DNA from: Morinoia aosen
Lineage: Eukaryota > Arthropoda > Malacostraca > Amphipoda > Talitridae
Direction: 5' to 3'
Assembly: GCA_030386875.1 (NCBI GenBank)
Contig: CM059562.1
Coordinates: forward strand, 71,918,201-71,982,200
Length of the DNA: 64,000 bases
The translations under genes were made by a program, and so were the position numbers. Every line of letters begins with the position of its first letter. Positions within the stretch are counted from its first letter, which is position 1. A model generated the notes under the pieces. It made no database searches. It had not been told where the DNA came from and saw only the letters and a program-made list of their open reading frames with translations. Shown here piece after piece: positions 24,285-38,035 of this stretch.

Positions 24285-26010
24285 TCTTCTACCTAGCCTA
24301 AAGACTGAATATCTTCTATGTTGGCCATGAGACTGAATTTCTTCTATGTTGGTCATATGACTGTATTTCTTCTATGTTGGCCATAAGACTGTATTTCTTC
24401 TAAGTTGGCCATAAGACTGTATTTCTTCTATGTTGGTCATAAGACTGTATTTCTTCTATGTTAGTCATAAGACTGAATTTCTTCTATGTTGGCCATAAGA
24501 CTGTATTTCTTCTATGTTGGCCATAAGACTGTATTTCTTCTATGTTGGCCATAAGACTGAATTTCTTCTATGTTGTCCATAGGACTGAATTTCTTCTATG
24601 TTGGCCATAAGACTGTATTTCTTCTATGTTAGTCATAAGACTGAATTTCTTCTATGTTGGCCATAAGACTGTATTTCTTCTATGTTGGCCATAAGACTGT
24701 ATTTCTTCTATGTAGGCCATAAGACTGAATTTCTTCTATGTTGCCCATAAGACTGAATTTCTTCTATGTTGTCCATAGGACTGAATTTCTTCTATGTTGG
24801 CCATAAGACTGAATTTCTTCTATGTTAGTCATAAGACTGAATTTCTTCTATGTTGGCCATAAGACTGCATTTCTTCTATGTTGGCCATAAGACTGTTTTT
24901 CTTCTATGTTGGCCATAAGACTGAATTTCTTCTATGTTGGCCATAAGACTGAATTTCTTCTATGTTGCCCATAAGACTGAATTTCTTCTATGTTATCCAT
25001 AGGACTGAATTTCTTCTATGTTGGCCATAAGACTGAATTTCTTCTATGTTGGCCATAAGACTGAATTTCTTCTATGTTGGCCATAAGACTGAATTTCTTC
25101 TATGTTGGCCATAAGACTGTATTTCTTCCATGTTGGTCATAAGACTGAATTTCTTCTATGTTGGCCATAAGACTGTCTTTCTTCTATGTTGGCCATAAGA
25201 CTGAATTTCTTCTATGTTGGCCATAAGACTGAATTTCTTCTATGGTGGCCATAAGACTGAATTTCTTCTATGTTGGCCATAAGACTGAATTTCTTCTATG
25301 TTGGCCATAAGACTGTATTTCTTCTATGTTGGCCATAAGACTGAATTTCTTGTATGTTGGCCATAAGACTGAATTTCTTCTATGTTTGTCATAAGACTGA
25401 ATTTTTTCTATGTTGGCCAAAGACTGAATTTCTTCTATGTTGGCCAAAGACTGAATTTCTTCTATGTAGGCCATAAGACTGAATTTCTTCTATGTAGGCC
25501 ATAAGACTGAATTTCTTCTATGTTGGCCATAAGACTGAGTTTCTTCTATGTTGGCCATAAGACTGAATTTCTTCTATGTTGGCCATAAGACTGAATTTCT
25601 TCTATGTTGGCCAAAGACTGAATTTCTTCTATGTAGGCCATAAGACTGAATTTCTTCTATGTTGGCCAAAGACTGAATTTCTTCTATGTAGGCCATAAGA
25701 CTGAATTTCTTCTATGTTGGCCAAAGACTGAATTTCTTCTATGTAGGCCATAAGACTGAATTTTTTCTATGTTGGCCATAAGACTGAAGTTCTTCTATGT
25801 AGGCCATAAGACTGAATTTCTTCTATGTTGGCCAAAGACTGAATATCTTCTATGTAGGCCATAAGACTGAATTTCTTCTATGTTGGCCATAAGACTGAAT
25901 TTCTTCTATGTTGGCCAAAGACTGAATTTCTTCTATGTAGGCCATAAGACTGAATTTCTTCTATGTTGGCCATAAGACTGAGTTTCTTCTATCGTGGCCA
26001 TGAAGCCAAT
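24285..26010. repeat. 28-bp minisatellite, about 61 copies
   Basis: The unit is ataagactgaatttcttct + atgttggcc. A 26-bp variant lacks 'ta' (ggccaaagac), and from about 25590 to 25930 the 26- and 28-bp forms largely alternate to give a 54-bp higher-order repeat. Substitutions (gtat/gaat, ttgg/tagg, ttagtc) are shared between neighbouring units. Minus-strand frames such as 25268-25474 translate the repeat (IEEIQS units) and are not genes. Confidence 0.97.
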
Positions 26011-29000
26011 TACTTCTATTTTGTCGGAACAACTGAATTTGTATTTATCTCCAATGAGAATGGTGAGGAAGCCTCTGAGAAAACAAATGCCTCGAGAACT
26101 GTTAGCAGTAGAGGGTGGGCAAGACGGAAAAGATATTACGAACAAGAACACGTCATCGCATAGAATTAAGAAATAGTTCTAGGCCTACAAAGAATTTGTC
26201 CATTTTTATATTCATCTGAGTTTCTGAAAAATTTTCTTGAGCTTAAAGCCTTATGTAGCTAAGAGTTACTGGAATTATAATAATGAAAAGAATAGCCGCA
26301 CAGATAGTATCGACGAGCGGTAGAAGAAATGCGGAGGCGGTATCAAGAGTATCAACTGTAGTACATCACCGAGTAAAACTGTTTAAAAATTGGATTGCGT
26401 ATGTGTCCAAATCCACTGGACCTGCCTCAAATTTATCGTGCTCTAAAGCAGTGCTGAATTCTCAACATTTATGCAATTTTTTGGTAGCGGTGTGTAATAA
26501 AATAATTGCATCACTTACCGAAAGGTGCTTCTTTCATACAGTCCCGACTTGAGTCTTTTGCATGTCACATTGGCACGTCTAGGGTTGCAATCATTTATTG
26601 TCAAATTTTGCAGCAATTTTAATTCAAAGTCCAAGATTAGCTTCAAATTCAAATGTTTGACGCAAGGATTTTTCTACATATTAGAACCAAGTCCATTCTA
26701 ATCCATTAATTTATCAGAGAGATCTCAGAGTCCAGAACGCTTCCGCCAATGCTCTGCGAACCAGGGTTGTCAAACTGCCATTTTAAAGGCCAAAATTCTT
26801 AAAATTAGGCTTGTTTTCAAACAAAACTTGGTCAAAAACTTTAATTCTTGTACGTGTGCAGTGCTTAGAAGTGCTGAGATAGGGGTCCGTAAGGCCAAAT
26901 TTTACTTGCAAATGCAGAACATGAAATTTTTATCGAGAAAAAAAGCTAATTTAGCATCGCTGCTGCTAACAGAACAGAAAATGATCGACTTCTCAGCCTG
27001 ACTCGTCAGCAAACTTCACAAACGTTCAACGACAAAGAGCAACACGGAGCACGTGTACAGGACATGTGCCATTGAGCGCTGCACGTCGCCCTTACCACCG
27101 CAAAGTTACAGAAAACCAGATGCGCCAAAATAGGAAGTCAAAACTGCTCCTGATCGCTGACGCAAGCGAACAAAAAAAAGGAGGAATTCAAAAGGAATAC
27201 AAAAATACAGGAGGCCTCACGTGAGCTCCTCGTCATCGACCGTGAAAGCCTATTCATCCCATGACGTTCATTAAAAGTAAGAAAACGTTGCAGAGCTCCA
27301 TGAAGATGTCAAGATGATCCAAAGTTGATAAGAGTTCCGGCACTCGTTCCTTCCTGAAAGAGCCGTGGTGCAATTTTGCTCAATTGTTGAGAAACATGAT
27401 GCGGACGCGAGCAAGGCTCACACGGTCAAAGGGTGACCTCGAATCACAATCACAGATCCATCATATCTAGCCTTCTGGAGGGACGCACCGGACATCCTAC
27501 CCACACAACGAGACTGTAACCTTCCTTCCTAAAACAAGCAGCACACTCGCTGCAGCTGGCGTCCAAGCCGCTAATTTTCTTACATAATGCTCATACTACC
27601 GCTAGCCTCTCATGTCGCTGCTGCATTTCCGGGTGGTGATGCCGCCGCTTATGTGGAACAGATCGGCCCACGGTGTCTGCTTTGTTGTAGGGTTTGCTGT
27701 TTTATCATGCCTATGAATTCTCTTAAACCTGACACTTACCTTATGTCTAACGTTGGAAGTTATTCAGATTTAGGTCCTATTCACGAGCTTTTTCTTAATC
27801 TTACCATTTGTCTACCGTTGGAAGTTTTTCAGATTTTGGTGACATTCCTGAACTTTTTCTGTATCAGTAGTTGTAACGAGTCCTGATGTGGATAAAGGGT
27901 TACTAGTAAATTAGCCACTCGAGTCGCGGATGAGCGAAGCGATTTGTAGCTGCTAGAAGTTTAGCTCACTTGAAATCGGCGGCTGCGCAACTGAACTGAA
28001 AAATTTTGATCTCAATCAGTTCTTTACTGCGTTCTACAGGTCTGCCTCGAAATGGGAAATGCATCATCTAACTTTCATAGAGTTGGAGATGCAAAGAACT
28101 TTCTGATGGGCTTTGGCATGAATTTTAAACCGAGTTGTGCGTGTGCGAGTTAGGATTTGAATGATAAAATTCATGTTAAATGCAATGATCATTGAGATCC
28201 TTCTTTGGGGGGGGGGGTCAATATTCCTGTAATATTCGAGGAAACTTCTTCACTCAAGCGTTGTATTTACCCTTTTGTGGTAACAATTGTCTCGCTTGAA
28301 AAGAATTTCGCTGATCCCAACTTTTTTCTAGAAGTTAGATAAAACACCGCAGATGTTTTTAAATGAAGTGGAATGCTACTTACCGCTGAACATATTGTTA
28401 TTCTACAGTCATAAAAGTGCAATAAAATGATTTAGGATTCGAAGGGAGCTACTGAAATTCTTACCATCATCGCTTAAACTTTAAAGTGTTAAAATTGCTC
28501 TGCAATCTTATCGGGCAACTTAATGGTTAGAAATCTTATCTCACTTGATGCTTCTATAAAATTTACGCTGCATCAGCGCTCTGTGTCTCTGAAAACTAAA
28601 CCAATGGGGGTTACTGCTGTTCATGAGCCCGGACGATACTTGTGCACGCATAAACAGGATCTTTAAAACGGAGAAAGTTGAAAGTGCTCTTGATAAGCCG
28701 GTAATTTATTACCTATAAACACGCGTGAATCTATAAATTGCTTGAGGAATATACTACAAAATTTATTACATTTGGGGAAAACATTTTCATTTAAAACTAG
28801 AATCATTGTTGTGTGAGATCAGTTTTCAAAATTATGCACTCATAACATGTACCATAAGCACGCAAAGAACCTCTTTTGTTCATAGATTTGCTCTACTTGA
28901 AAGATTCATGCACTTTCGTAAATAAAGGACCCGTGAAAGGAAATTCATTCCCCTCCAATAAGAAGCTAGTGATAATCTTCAAGATTATCAACTGCTTTAT

Positions 29001-30300
29001 TTTCTTAGTATTTTCTCTTCTCTTTGTTACAGATCTTAAAGCTGCTCTGCATAGTGCTCATGTGTTTATTAGAGTTATTTTTCGCTTGCAACTGGTTATT
29101 TAGCTCGAAAATAACAGCCATTGCTCGACAATCAGGGAATCTTTTGAATGGCGTCAAAAGGTATAAAAAGGCAGTGTAGGTTCAAAGTTTACTAGTTGAA
29201 GAGGATAAAATCTTCAACCAAAAGCGCTGATGAACGAACGTATCTTTTCATATTTCCCGATAGTTAATCAAATGGAACGAAAGCCTATCAAAGAAATGAA
29301 TGTCAAAGTTTACCAAAAATTCTATTAATTTATAAATCACTATCATTGAACTCTTTTAAACTTTGTTCACTGTAACATTATCATATCCTCTTGGGTCAAA
29401 GTCTGTTCAATGTTTCCTATGTTCATGCGGATTCATCTTCCCGAGTAAACCGTTCGTACACACGCTCCAACACTCACAGACGATATCGCATCAGCCCTCA
29501 GCTCACAGAACAAACGTGGTTGCATGTCACCCGTGTTATATAGAAATAATGAACTGTGGAGAATCGAAAACACCGATGAAACGCCTTTGCAGCGTCTTCG
29601 GTGGTGAAACTTCTTTTATAAAAATAATGATAAGGCATGTCACTCGTGACTGCAGAGTAGCATTTTACTTGCGTGACACAAGACTGATGCTTTGGTGTCC
29701 CCTAAAAACAGGAATGATGGATGCGCTGCTCATTGCTGCACCTTGATGGATTGCTGCCACCTCCGTCAATGTAACTATACCCATTTAAGGACTTGCATAA
29801 ATGTCCGTGTACAAAAACTCTGGACTAGACATGATATAAATCATGCCTTAGATAGAGCACTAACATAACTGAGAACATAGTTATTCAGTGAGATACTTAG
29901 CATCAAAATTGATTAAATTTTAACTGTAATTTGAAGGTGAAAAAACAACAGTTGAAGTTAAAAGTAGACAAAACCTAATATGAGGTACGCATCATGAAAA
30001 TTTATTATACTTTACCTTTAATTTAAAGTTAAGAAAAAACAGTTGAAATTAAAAGTAGATGTAACCATACTACTACTTTTAGTTATAGTAAATAAATGCG
30101 TGAGCATTTCAGGGGGAAGATTTTTACGTAGAGAGAAAGCATTTAAAAAAGTGTGCTCTATGTACACAATTGGAAAGAAGAACCTTATCAAACGTATGTT
30201 ACACGGGGATTCACATTTAGCACCATCATGTTTTGATGAGTCCAGTGACTACTAGAGAGCAGAAGGTAGTTGTTCATTTCGGTGTCGTACAACCGAATCT
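26011..30300. other. Non-coding stretch with two small duplications
   Basis: A 66-bp tandem duplication around 'gttggaagttattcagattt' lies at about 27735-27865. A roughly 92-bp duplication around 'cagttgaagttaaaagtaga' lies at 29920-30065. A G10 run lies near 28207-28217. The longest frame (29363-29746, 127 codons, +) has no family I recognise. Confidence 0.45.
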
Positions 30301-30309
30301 CCACTATGA

Positions 30310-30405
30310 ATTTGTGTGTGGCGTATGTGAGTGTGTGTGTGTGTGTGTTGTTGTGCGTGTGTGTGAGCGAGTGCATGTGCGTGTGTGTGTGTGTGTGTAT
30401 GCACG
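30310..30405. repeat. (TG)n microsatellite
   Basis: Two TG runs (about 30330-30348 and 30380-30398) separated by degenerate tg-rich sequence. Frames across it are artefacts. Confidence 0.95.
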
Positions 30406-30910
30406 CAGGCTTTGTGGAGTGCTGATTTTTATCAACTTACCACTCTATTTGCCTAGTTTGTTTAATTAACATGACTTTCACAAAATCAGGGTCTCGCGCA
30501 TGACGTGAGCGTAGTTTATTGTTTAAAATGAAGTTTATTATGCCGTGACCCGCTATTAAAGTCTTACGTAACTTCATTCTTTTGTCAGAAATTGAGTACA
30601 TCTCTGAATGAATTTAACGCATCGATTAAATCTCACAATTTCTCGATGCTGTCAAAATAGAAGAAAATTTTTTGAGGTCGTCGATCGTGGCAAACTCCGG
30701 TCTCTACAGAAGATATAATGTGTTGCTCTACGTGGGATTTGCGTCATAAGTGAAGTGCTCTTTAATTGAATTCCTTTGAATGCCGACCTTGCTTTGGCAG
30801 AAAGGTGTACTCTTCGTGATACAGAACAATCTGTCGCCCTGGATGTAACTTCTCCGCAACAAGTTACCCGTTGCTTGCTTACACCTCCAGTTCAGGGTTT
30901 CGTAAACTTC

Positions 30911-31048
30911 CCAGTCAATTTTTTTCGCCTCCTGCGTGCATGTTTTTCGACGCCTAAGCGATTCAATCGATTAAATTGCGTAGGCGGCGAAAAACATGCA
31001 TGAAAGCGGGGAATAGCATACATGCAGGCTGCGAAAAAGTTTGACTAG
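30911..31048. mobile_element. Foldback (MITE-like) palindrome of about 138 bp
   Basis: The inner arms (about 30938-30970 and 30966-31000) are near-perfect inverted repeats built on 'gcatgtttttcg.cgcctaa' around a central aatcgatt. The outer arms (agtcaa...tttttcgcctcctgcgtgcatg at 30913 and its inverted match ending ttgact at 31046) are also complementary, the right one carrying an extra block of about 20 bp (near 31000-31020). This is a long imperfect snap-back typical of a MITE or foldback element. No target duplication is certain. Confidence 0.75.
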
Positions 31049-31339
31049 GTTGGCTGGAAGTTGCTATGGGAAGCGCTTCTGTTGGCAATTAAGTCTCTCG
31101 TTCATTTCCCTGCATTGATCACGCGGAAGCTGCACAAGTAAGACAATGAGTGCGGGCTGCGACATTGGGACTACTTTTCGCTTCGTAAATGCAATTCCAG
31201 CAGCTACGCAGACAAGGTCGAAAAGTATGTTTTCTTTCTCCCCTTCACTCAACGTATGATAATTTGCATTTAAAAAATTTACAACTTCCTTATCGAACGA
31301 AACTAAGTCACTCTATGCGTAATTTTACTCTGCTTAACA

Positions 31340-31560
31340 CTTTGACACGCCACCGGTGGTACACGGAGGTAATTTTCATAATGCTGCTGACCTACCAGTA
31401 GTCGCAAATTCAATGTTCATAAACACTTAATCAAAGCTGAATCAAGGTACCATCTTGTTCATCTTTGGTTTTTCCAAAACACTTTACTACAATTGACTTT
31501 AAATTTGAGTTCGGCATTGAACTTAATATTTAGTAGTCGCAGTCAAAATGTTAAACTATT
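31340..31560 (+). repeat. Dispersed repeat family A, copy 2
   Basis: It contains 'ccaccggtggtacacggagg', 'aattttcataatgctgctga' and 'ttgactttaaatttgagttc', in the same order as the copies at 11.6, 37.1 and 53.9 kb. Confidence 0.7.
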
Positions 31561-31879
31561 TTTGATATATTATTGGTGCAGCTAGGAACCGAAGATTTGA
31601 CCATTAGGCCCGAGAAAGCTTCGAGAGTGGTCTCTCGTCCACAAACGTGGCTTTAGAAGATATGACTGCACTTGCTTTCCCAATTAATAACAATATATGC
31701 CAGAAAGAGCACTCAAGTGAGCTGTGCATGCGCGCTGCATCAGCTTAACACGCTGCTTGCGACACGACCCATCGATGGTCGTACTTAAGATTTTCTTGCG
31801 GTGAAATGACCAATAGATGTGTCATTTAAAAAATGTTAACAATTTCTTAAAATTATTGATATTTAACGGACGAACTTCA

Positions 31880-31990
31880 CGATCAGTATTTGTAAAATTG
31901 CCACCGACTTTTGACTTTAAATTTGAGTTGGATACTGAACTTCATTTTACGACATCGCAGTGGACCGTGTCAAACAGTAATAGACAGCTT
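31880..31990 (+). repeat. Dispersed repeat family A, partial copy (3' half)
   Basis: Only the 'ttgactttaaatttgagttg...gaacttcattttacgacatcgcag' half is present, about 400 bp downstream of copy 2. Confidence 0.6.
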
Positions 31991-32149
31991 TGTGCGTCTA
32001 GCACAAGGAAGGCCTACTCAAACTTATACCCCTTGCTACTACACTTGGTTATTTAGCCTAATTTCAGTCAGACAACCCGTTTATTTAGTTAACGCAACTA
32101 TGATTTCATGCATGATTCTTTCCTCATGATTTCGGAACGTTCAGTATCC

Positions 32150-32900
32150 ATAGTCACGAACAACGCACAAGGCATAGGATAAATTGTGAGGCCTTTAATA
32201 TGAATAGAGAGGCGTTTAATATGAATAGATAGGCGTTTAATATGATTTAAGGGAAATGTTCAGTTTCACTGTTCACATACACGAAGATATAGGGTAGGAT
32301 ACAGAAGGTAAGCGATGAATTGTGATGCCCTTAACATGATTTGAGAGTAAAGTTCAATTTCATTGTCCACAGACACGAACAACGCACAAGGCACAGGATA
32401 AATTGTGATGCCCTTAACATGATTTGAGAGTAAAGTTCAATTTCATTGTCCACAGACACGAACAACGCACAAGGCATAGGATAAATTGTGAGGCCTTTAA
32501 TATGAATAGAGAGGCGTTTAATATGAATAGATAGGCGTTTAATATGATTTAAGGGAAATGTTCAGTTTCACTGTTCACATACACGAAGATATAGGGTAGG
32601 ATACAGAAGGTAAGCGATGAATTGTGATGCCCTTAACATGATTTGAGAGTAAAGTTCAGTTTCAGTGTCCACAGACACGAACAACGCACAAGGCACAGGA
32701 TAAATTGTGATGCCCTTAACATGATTTGAGAGTAAAGTTCAGTTTCAGTGTCCACAGACACGAACAACGCACAAGGCACAGGATGGATTGTGATGCCTTC
32801 TATATGATTTGAGGAATTTTAATGTGATTTGAGAGTAAAGTTCAGTTTCAGTGTCCACAGACACGAACAACGCACAAGGCATAGGATAAATTGGAAGGCC
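32150..32900. repeat. About 81-bp tandem repeat with about 300-bp higher-order structure
   Basis: 'acgaacaacgcacaaggca' occurs near 32156, 32376, 32459, 32682, 32760 and 32863. Basic units of about 81 bp carry 'gtgatgcccttaacatgatt' and 'gtccacagac'. A diverged block of about 140 bp (three 'aggc.tttaatatgaatag' subrepeats plus 'cacgaagatatagggtagga') recurs at 32190 and 32495, so a roughly 300-bp segment has itself been duplicated. Confidence 0.9.
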
Positions 32901-35650
32901 TTATCTGGCTTGGGCAGCCCGCATGCCCTTGTGCGGAGGTGCCATCAGATGGCGAGATCGATAGTGTATTGGGCGCAGGAAGACAGCGGTGGCGTCACGT
33001 GCAGTTCCTATCTAACGCGTCAATCAAATATTTATTTTGAGGTCCACCTTGGTATAAATTATAAACTGCCCATGGGCCGCTAAGATCCTAATAAATACAC
33101 CTTGAGGAAAGATCGTCTCAGCTGGAAATTGATTTCTGGCTCTGGCTTTCTAGGCGACGAGTATGTTCATCTTTACGAATTTTTTTCGTAGAAAGGTGAC
33201 CTTATAATGACGAATTATAAAGGTCACATCTAACATCTCAACTGGAATCTAAGTCATATTTTAAATTTTTAGCGAACGCATGTAACAATTTGTTAATTTA
33301 GTTCCAGCATTCAATAAATACAACTCTCATTTTTCAATTTTTCGTTAACTGACTTCAACTTGCGTACTTAGTAGCTGATAATAATTACGAGTAATGAATC
33401 TTCTGATATTTGACTAACCTATCCCAAATCAACAATAACAGCATAACTTTGTTATCAACGAATAGCTCTAATTCATTGTATTGCAAAACATTGAACGCTC
33501 TAAAACGATCAACTAAAATCCTTATGTAATTTTGAGAGTTAATTTAAACTCTACCACTCAATGTTCCTGAATTTCCTGATTATTTAGTCGCCAAAAATGG
33601 ACTTCAACACGTTTTTACACAGCGACAAGCTTATAATAATCAAACTCCCATCTAGCTCAATGACAGCCTAATAGAACTTGAGTTTCCTGCTTCCGATAAT
33701 GCAATTAGAACGTCTGAAAAAAACTAAAGAAACTCAAATCAATTCATGAGAAGAGTCCGAGTGACAATTCCATACGAGACCATTGATCTGTGCCGAGGGA
33801 CAATACGGCGTTCAGTTGATAAAGGGATTGATTATAATCATTCCCTTGTATCAACTGTAATTGTAAAAGTGCCTTTCAATTACAAATCACCCTCCAGATA
33901 GCTAATACATGTATTCCTCTCTACCACGTCAGAAATTCTGGTTGCTCATGTATGAGTTAAAAACACACTCACATTGCTTGCATTGAAGGGGTGCTCTATA
34001 CGTGAATATGCCTCTTGGGTGACAGACGATGGCGATACACAAACATCGTTGGCTCTGTCAAAGTCTCACTTCGAATAACTGTCATCACAAACCTTTCTTT
34101 CGAATTTCCATAATGGGGACTTACTGTGACCTAATCTGTAAGACATAATTATCAACATTCAAGAGATAATAAATAATGGCGCCTGTATGAATTAAGAATT
34201 AGACTAAACCGTAGCGGTGAGCATGTATCATACATGCATAAGGCACACCCTAAATACAAGTGAATCATGTCTTTCTTCACTCCAACGAGAACAACCGTAA
34301 TCTGTAGCGTGCTGGAGAATAACACATCATAGATCGTTTAATAAAAAACTTTCAAAGAGAAGTTTCCTAAAAACTACTTTGTCGCAAGTGTTAATGGAAT
34401 TCAAAAAACAGCTCACCAGTTAAATAAGGTGTAATCGTGTGAACCTACTGACCACTGAAAAGCTAGCGAGCGCCATAAAACACTCCAGCTGCGCGCCACA
34501 ACTTATTAACAATCTACTTAAGAAGCATTCAAAATACATCAAAATGTACAGTATTGCTGTTAAATGAAGCATGCTTACTTTTGAATTCATGAACATGAAT
34601 GCTTGCTTATCACCGTCAGTACTCTTTTATCAAAGTCGACTCTCAAATAACGCAAAAAAGGAGAAACTGCCCATTGCGCATTTCTCTACTCAATATTCTT
34701 TGCAAAAATGATAATAAAACTTTGTTCTAAATCGTCAGTGTGTAGATAATATAACTAAATTTTGGTTATTGTCGGGTTGGCTGTCATGAAATACGAAATA
34801 TTTTCCCTGCAGCTCATTAAGAAAACTTGCTTCTATAAAGCAGGTCATTACAACGTTGATATGGCCATAACATCGCTGCCTTTGAAAGAACAGGATCTCC
34901 TCACTTACAGTATCAGAGGATGGCATTCATATGAAGATGGAAATCATGACAACATCATATGCTATTGAGCCCAAGATCATAAGCAAATAAAACACAAAGA
35001 TGTGAAGGCTTCTCTAGTGCGTAGACTGCAATTGAACCAAATCAAGTAAGATATCTGCGGGTAAAATCGAGCGAGACACGAAATAAGAACTTCTATAGTT
35101 CACTTCACCCTGCAAAATGAAGAAAAAGGCCCTGTGGAGGTTAGAGGGCTTTTGCCTTTGAACTGAGGAAAAATTTTTTCTCACTTTTCACCGTAACCTA
35201 GACTGTCCTTAGCGGCATTCTATTCACTAAGAGCCCTAATTGGGGAGCGGACAAAAGCATCGGTACCGAAGCTTCCAATAGAGTAATCATCTCTTATACA
35301 AGAGGATCACCTAATGCGCGTAATTATGCGCCATCTCTTATACATAATGCTTACCCGCTCAGGAGATGGTACGGCACCAACAAAGGCACTTCTTCGATTA
35401 TGTATTCGAATTAATAAGGTTATACAACGGGTCCTCTGTTCATCACAGCTTCGGCTCACGTTAGAAAACGGACGGAGAAAACTTCTCGTCGGAGTTAGGC
35501 CGTCTGAATGTCCATGTTTAGGCTTGCTGTGGGCCCTGTGCACGGTATTGTGTTGTTAGGGGCTGCGTTACATAACTCGTTGGCTGGCTCAAGGTATGTG
35601 ATCCGCTTTATTTAAATGGTCACCTTATTTGCCCATAGGTTATAAATTGT
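32901..35650. other. Non-coding stretch with small hairpins
   Basis: A hairpin lies at about 33196-33227 (gtgacctt / aaggtcac arms). Another at 33813-33857 has cagttgata... and ...tatcaactg arms, followed by a short one at 33856-33884 (tgtaattg / caattaca). No gene recognised. Confidence 0.45.
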
Positions 35651-35654
35651 GTTA

Positions 35655-35825
35655 AGCATAACTGTACACCTCAAAATAGCGTTGATGATTGGATGCCCTA
35701 GAAGTCGCTGAACTTATTCAGGCCCAACAAGTAGCTATACTCGAATGTGTGCATTGTACAAGACTTAAAATACAATCTACTGCTGTATCGCTTGAGGTAA
35801 ATGAATTGTTGAAATTTGTTGTATA
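35655..35825 (+). repeat. Dispersed repeat family B, copy 2
   Basis: It matches 8690-8845 through 'agcgttgatgattggatgcc', 'agaagtcgctgaactta' and 'caatctactgctgtatcg'. Confidence 0.7.
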
Positions 35826-37080
35826 CAAGTTTGGTTGTCTCTCACAACCTCAGCTACGATAACTCAAAAACACCTCACACATGGTTCTGTAACACCAGCC
35901 ATAATAATACGCAACTCGAGCTATCCTTTTTTTGTAAACTTCATAAATTTCATCAGCTCAACGCACTCACTTTGCCTAATTAGCTTTTTTATGCAGCGCT
36001 TAGTACCTCCATCATTTGGTGGAAAATGTGCCAAAGTAGCAGGTGTTGTTAGCTGGATAACTTCTATAAGCGACATTGACTAACTTGCATAAGTTCCTAA
36101 CAACTGTAATTAACTTTTGCTCGGGAAGTCTTATTAGGTCTATATTTCGCGGAGCTTAACCATTTGTTTGAAACCATTTCACAACTTCTCTTCCGTATCA
36201 TCCTCCGATCCAACACCTGACCCAGGTCTCTTTGCGTTCATGTGTAAATCAGTCTCGTCGACGTCTACTGTGGTGTTGCGAAATTGAAGATCTGAGAGAC
36301 CAAAAATTACTGTAATCTATACGCCGACAAAGAGAGAACGACTACGTTCTTGAAAAGACTGAAAAAAGGATAGATAGAGATAATTAATTATCAGGTAACG
36401 TTAATTCGTAAATTTGGGGGGTTTCTACTTTTTAAACAAGTAAATCCAGTGTTAGAAACTCCATGTCTGTTACTCGCAGCTTAAACAGAATTGGTTACGT
36501 GCAAAGTGTCTTACAAAAACAAAGGTACCTCAAGATCTTTTCAGTTTCTTCAAGACGGAAGCATTAAATTCTTAAATTTCTGTTGCTCATTGTGACGCCT
36601 CAGCATTGTATACAATTACACAAAGCCACAAACATGATTTATTCTGAACCAAATCACTATACGAAAAATTATAGTAACTTCCGTCAGTCAAGTCAACAGT
36701 TAAGAAGCTTAACAATTGTCCAGTGGATCTACAAAAATAGGAAGGATGACAGGTCAGTCCAAAGGTGCAAACCATTCAGAACATGGCTTATCTTAGAGTG
36801 TTCGATTGACCTTCTTTAAGATAAAGGTCGCTTTCTCGTATTATTGTTCTTACCTCGTCTTCAATGCTAATACGAACCACGATGGCAAAAATGAATGCCA
36901 ATTGGCACATCAACAATAAATGCGTGCTAACGAGACCCCTCTAATTCTCCGAGCTTGAGCATACATCACGTCAAGACTGTGTTTGTTATGCTTCACTTTA
37001 GCGCCATGTGACCCGTGCTGCGGTGTATAAATTCATGGCACAGCAGGTCCTCTACGTAATAAAGGCTTTCTCCAGGAGTC
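35826..37080. other. Non-coding stretch, nothing recognised
   Basis: Short frames without domains. A G6 run lies at about 36415. Confidence 0.45.
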
Positions 37081-37084
37081 ACCT

Positions 37085-37320
37085 TGCAGGTATTCAACAC
37101 GTTGGTCGCGATGTGGGCTGCCGGTTTTAACGGAGGAATTTTCAGAATGCTGTTGACCGACCAGTAGTCACAAGCTTGATTTTCATTAATACTTAATCGA
37201 AGCTAAACGAAGGCGCGATCCAGTTAGTGTTTGCTATTTTCAAAATTGCGTGCTACTATTGACTTAAGTTTTGAGCTGAATGCTGAACTTCGGTTTATCT
37301 CATCGCGGTCTAAGTGTCAA
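37085..37320 (+). repeat. Dispersed repeat family A, copy 3
   Basis: It carries 'ggaattttcagaatgctgtt', 'gaccgaccagtagtcacaag' and 'ttgagctgaatgctgaactt', in the family order and orientation. Confidence 0.65.
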
Positions 37321-37679
37321 TTCATTTTTCTTGTCGTTGAATGATGGCTGCCTATTTAGGGACATTGTAGCAGGATAAAGCCAAGATGCAGATGACTAGT
37401 GAAATCTTGTAATTTGTAAAAAAACCTGTGAATTTTTTTATTACTAGTAAAAGGAAGATGGTACTCGAAAATGATACTCATCTCCTCATGATGTAAACCT
37501 GCACAGCTGTAAGAACAGTCAAGCGATGCGTTTTGTGCATCAGAACGGGAATCATATTTGTTTACGAGCGCATGCAAGCTCTGCTCTGATACCGAATACA
37601 AAACTGCGCTGATGCATGTCAAACTCATGGCAGTAACCAAATGATTCTAGATGGATAAAAATGCTTACCATCATTCAAC

Positions 37680-38035
37680 CGATTCATAGAAGCGCTTGAA
37701 ATAATTATAGAATAATTTAACTCCTTAAACTATTCTAATAGCTTCAGAACTCGTAAATGCTTAAAATAATCCAAAAGTTATTTTGAAAAACTTCGTATAA
37801 GTCAATAGCTTTACATAAATCCTCAGAATAATGCAAAAGCTTCATACACTTAATACACTTCATACGCTTCATGTATTTACTGAATATAATCCAATAGCTT
37901 CATATAAAATCTTAAAGTAACCCAATATCATAATAGAAATGCTTAAAATAATCAAATAGTTTCATATAAATATATGAAATTATTTAATGGCTTCATAGAA
38001 ATGCTTGAAACGATCGAATAGCTCCATCTAACACA
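37680..38035. repeat. Degenerate AT-rich tandem repeat
   Basis: Diverged units of about 30-37 bp of the form 'gcttaaaataatccaatagcttcatat'. Copies are visible at about 37762, 37880 and 37950-38020. This is an old array. Confidence 0.65.

Noticed and set aside
20605-26010. CRISPR-like appearance of the 43-bp, 66-bp and 28-bp arrays
   Set aside because: Units are directly adjacent with no unique spacers, there are no cas genes, and the context is eukaryotic. They are satellites/minisatellites.
29363-29746. 127-codon + strand frame
   Set aside because: No recognisable domain, signal or splice context. Could be chance in this base composition.
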